64,000 nucleotides of DNA from Lethocerus indicus (taxonomy: Eukaryota; Arthropoda; Insecta; Hemiptera; Belostomatidae), in the NCBI GenBank assembly GCA_019843655.1, contig JACDQD010000003.1, positions 29,252,224 to 29,316,223 on the forward strand, given 5' to 3'. Below, in pieces: positions 62,201 through 64,000 of the stretch. A program made the position numbers and the translations under genes. Under the pieces are notes generated by a model. The model had not been told where the DNA came from and ran no database searches. It saw nothing but the letters and a program-made list of their open reading frames with translations. Position 1 is the first letter of the stretch, and the number at the start of each line of letters is the position of its first letter.

Positions 62201-64000
62201 CTGTAAAATTTTGTGAATAAGTTTGCTAAATCAATTGAGTCAACTTGAATTCTCAACTAGGATCTCCAGTCACCCAAAAGTGTGTAGGGTGAGACCGATA
62301 AAATGCCTAATTAATATGTAATTTCTTCAGTTGAGAATAGATAGATACCCTTATCAGGAACCCGGGAATGGGGGTGACGATTGGATTTGACTTTTGCAAA
62401 GAGAAAAAACCCGTAACGCTTCAACGAATCGGGACTAGTTGGCTAGTAATTGAATTTTCCAGATGGATTATGTCGTCGGTGTATCGGAGTGATGAGGGGC
62501 TGGCTGGTTGGCGAAACCAGCGCGCCCTCAGCTGAAGGGCGACTGAGCGATGATGATCGACTGTCGCTGTGCCTGCTCCTGTCCCCTCGCGTTATTAGCT
62601 CCTATTAAAAGGTGCACACTTTATTATGAACCCGCGCGGTTTATATAATATAAGATCGATCCGCGTCACGAAAGGTCGCGGAGGCATTCAGAACCTTCCC
62701 TAACTAGTTCAGAGGTAATGTTGTACCGGGCGTAAATAATGCATTAGGCCGGGGGTCGTTACCGCATTTACGCTAATTGAAAATTAGAACCTACAATACT
62801 ACATTTCAAAGTTTTTTATTCCCCAATGAATCGGACAAATTTATCAAAAAACTTTCAATCTATTTTTGGAGAGTGGCTCTTTGGGTCGGGGAGTGTGCAC
62901 GCCCCTACTGTTGTTCACTAACCAATACTTATATTGTGAAGAGATGTATCATTAACTACAGGCTGTTAGTTTCATTATTTCAGCTTTCAAATTATATATA
63001 CATGTATGTGACACGAGAACAGTATAACAAGAAACGGTAATAGGAAACAAGGGAGTAAGCGTATAATGCGTCAGAAAGATCCCTTATATACATTCCTATG
63101 TTTGTAAATACGGGTCGTCAAAATTGTAATGGCTAGGGTCGATCCTGTGGGACTAAATATCTGTTAGAATATCGCTGTAACTCTGTCCCCGTAGCGGACA
63201 CTCATTGTGTATGCGGTTATAAAAGTTGCTCAGGTGAGGGGACTACCACAGCATACTTAAATTATGTTCGGGACTCACCGAATTGATTTTTCCGGTTAAT
63301 TCAATTCCAAAGAATGAATGGGAACGATGGGAAATGTCGTGAGATGGATGTTAGATATGATGAGCGATAAGCCGAGCCCGCGTTGGGGCAAGGGTAATTT
63401 TTCTCTCCCGTCCCCCACCCTCCCTCTTCCTCCGGCCGCTCCTCATCTCATCCCTTCTCGAGATTCGGCGGGCCCCTCCTCCGCATTCTCTCCTTCATTG
63501 TTATGAGGACTTCCACTTTATTCCCCCCTCGGGTGTACGCGCCGTCGAGAAAACATCGCGGGAGCAGGTTGCCAGGGGTTGTTGGGGGGGTGGTTAGGTC
63601 GACTCGGCCGTACCCCGATATTTTAATATGGGTCCTGGTCGACCTCTCCTCCGCCAAATATATTCCAACCCCCACCAATTACAGGAGAGCGGCATTAAAC
63701 ACACATGTTTGTTCCTCGAACCCCACACCCCGCCCCTACTACACACCCGAACCCATTTCGTCGACTACCGCCGGGACGTCATCTCGAAGTACACACTTCG
63801 GTCCGGGGATGTATGGAAAAAATTTCATTTCCAGTTTAAGAGTTTCGGGGGGTTCTGGTACGAATAATTTTATACGGTGGGGCGTACGGCGTGTGCTTGA
63901 GTGCAGGAGGGCTTATATGAACCTTTCTGCCAATACTGGCGTATATTATTTAACTTTAAATTTGAGAATTAAATGACCTCGCTTATAAAACTTAAAGAAA
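59204..64000. other. Gene-free sequence
   Basis: No supported gene. The longest frame, 157 codons at 63503-63976, has no recognisable domain. TTATTTTCAG at 62188-62197 is a possible acceptor but is not followed by a credible exon. Two adjacent small hairpins lie at 62503-62541. Confidence 0.5.
62503..62541. repeat. Two adjacent short hairpins
   Basis: GCTGGTT (62503-62509) pairs with AACCAGC (62515-62521) across 5 bases, and CGCCCT (62523-62528) pairs with AGGGCG (62536-62541) across a palindromic CAGCTGA loop. This could be a structured RNA, but the stems are short. Confidence 0.4.

Noticed and set aside
63503..63976. 157-codon plus-strand frame
   Set aside because: No recognisable domain; the composition matches the local GC-rich sequence, and the length is within what chance gives in 47 kb.

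Overview
This is a 64-kb window of nuclear DNA from a eukaryote, most likely an invertebrate animal. That call rests on long gene-free AT-leaning sequence, abundant microsatellites, several satellite DNA families and animal-type splice and core-promoter motifs. CpG dinucleotides are common, so there is no sign of the CpG depletion of heavily methylated vertebrate genomes. I recognise no protein family and no rRNA or tRNA gene, and I cannot name the organism from the sequence.

The left quarter is dominated by repeats. After unremarkable sequence and a (TC)n tract (936-1203), about 14.6 kb (2631-17207) consists of five tandem arrays laid end to end: A, a 118-bp satellite (2631-4181); B, a roughly 229-bp satellite with about 32 copies (4182-11235); a 100-base assembly gap (11236-11335); C, a 110-bp satellite (11336-about 14060); D, a degenerate 75-83-bp repeat (about 14061-15434); and E, a 10-bp minisatellite based on TTCTTTCCGG (about 15435-17207). 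From the gap to the end of E, the plus strand is strongly C/T-rich. The long open reading frames across these arrays come from repeat units that lack stops, not from genes.

The remaining 46.7 kb (17208-64000) looks intergenic or deeply intronic. I found no convincing coding exon. What stands out is: an 89-bp inverted-repeat element at the edge of array E that shares a 45-47-bp core (about 82% identity) with an insertion at 59040-59191; that insertion itself, which has two perfect 51-bp arms and an exact 12-bp flanking direct repeat; two plus-strand sites resembling recursive splice sites (32074/32075 and 49057/49058); a degenerate 30-32-bp minisatellite (42738-42907); a promoter-like module with CRE, TATA, Inr-like and DPE motifs in correct spacing (56780-56851); and many microsatellites and C/G homopolymers.

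No set of genes works together here. The best-supported biology is structural. Satellite B keeps a small inverted repeat whose arms stay constant while the loop varies. Units A, B and C all carry short dyads, and arrays B, C and E each contain a stretch of near-perfect copies that suggests recent homogenisation.
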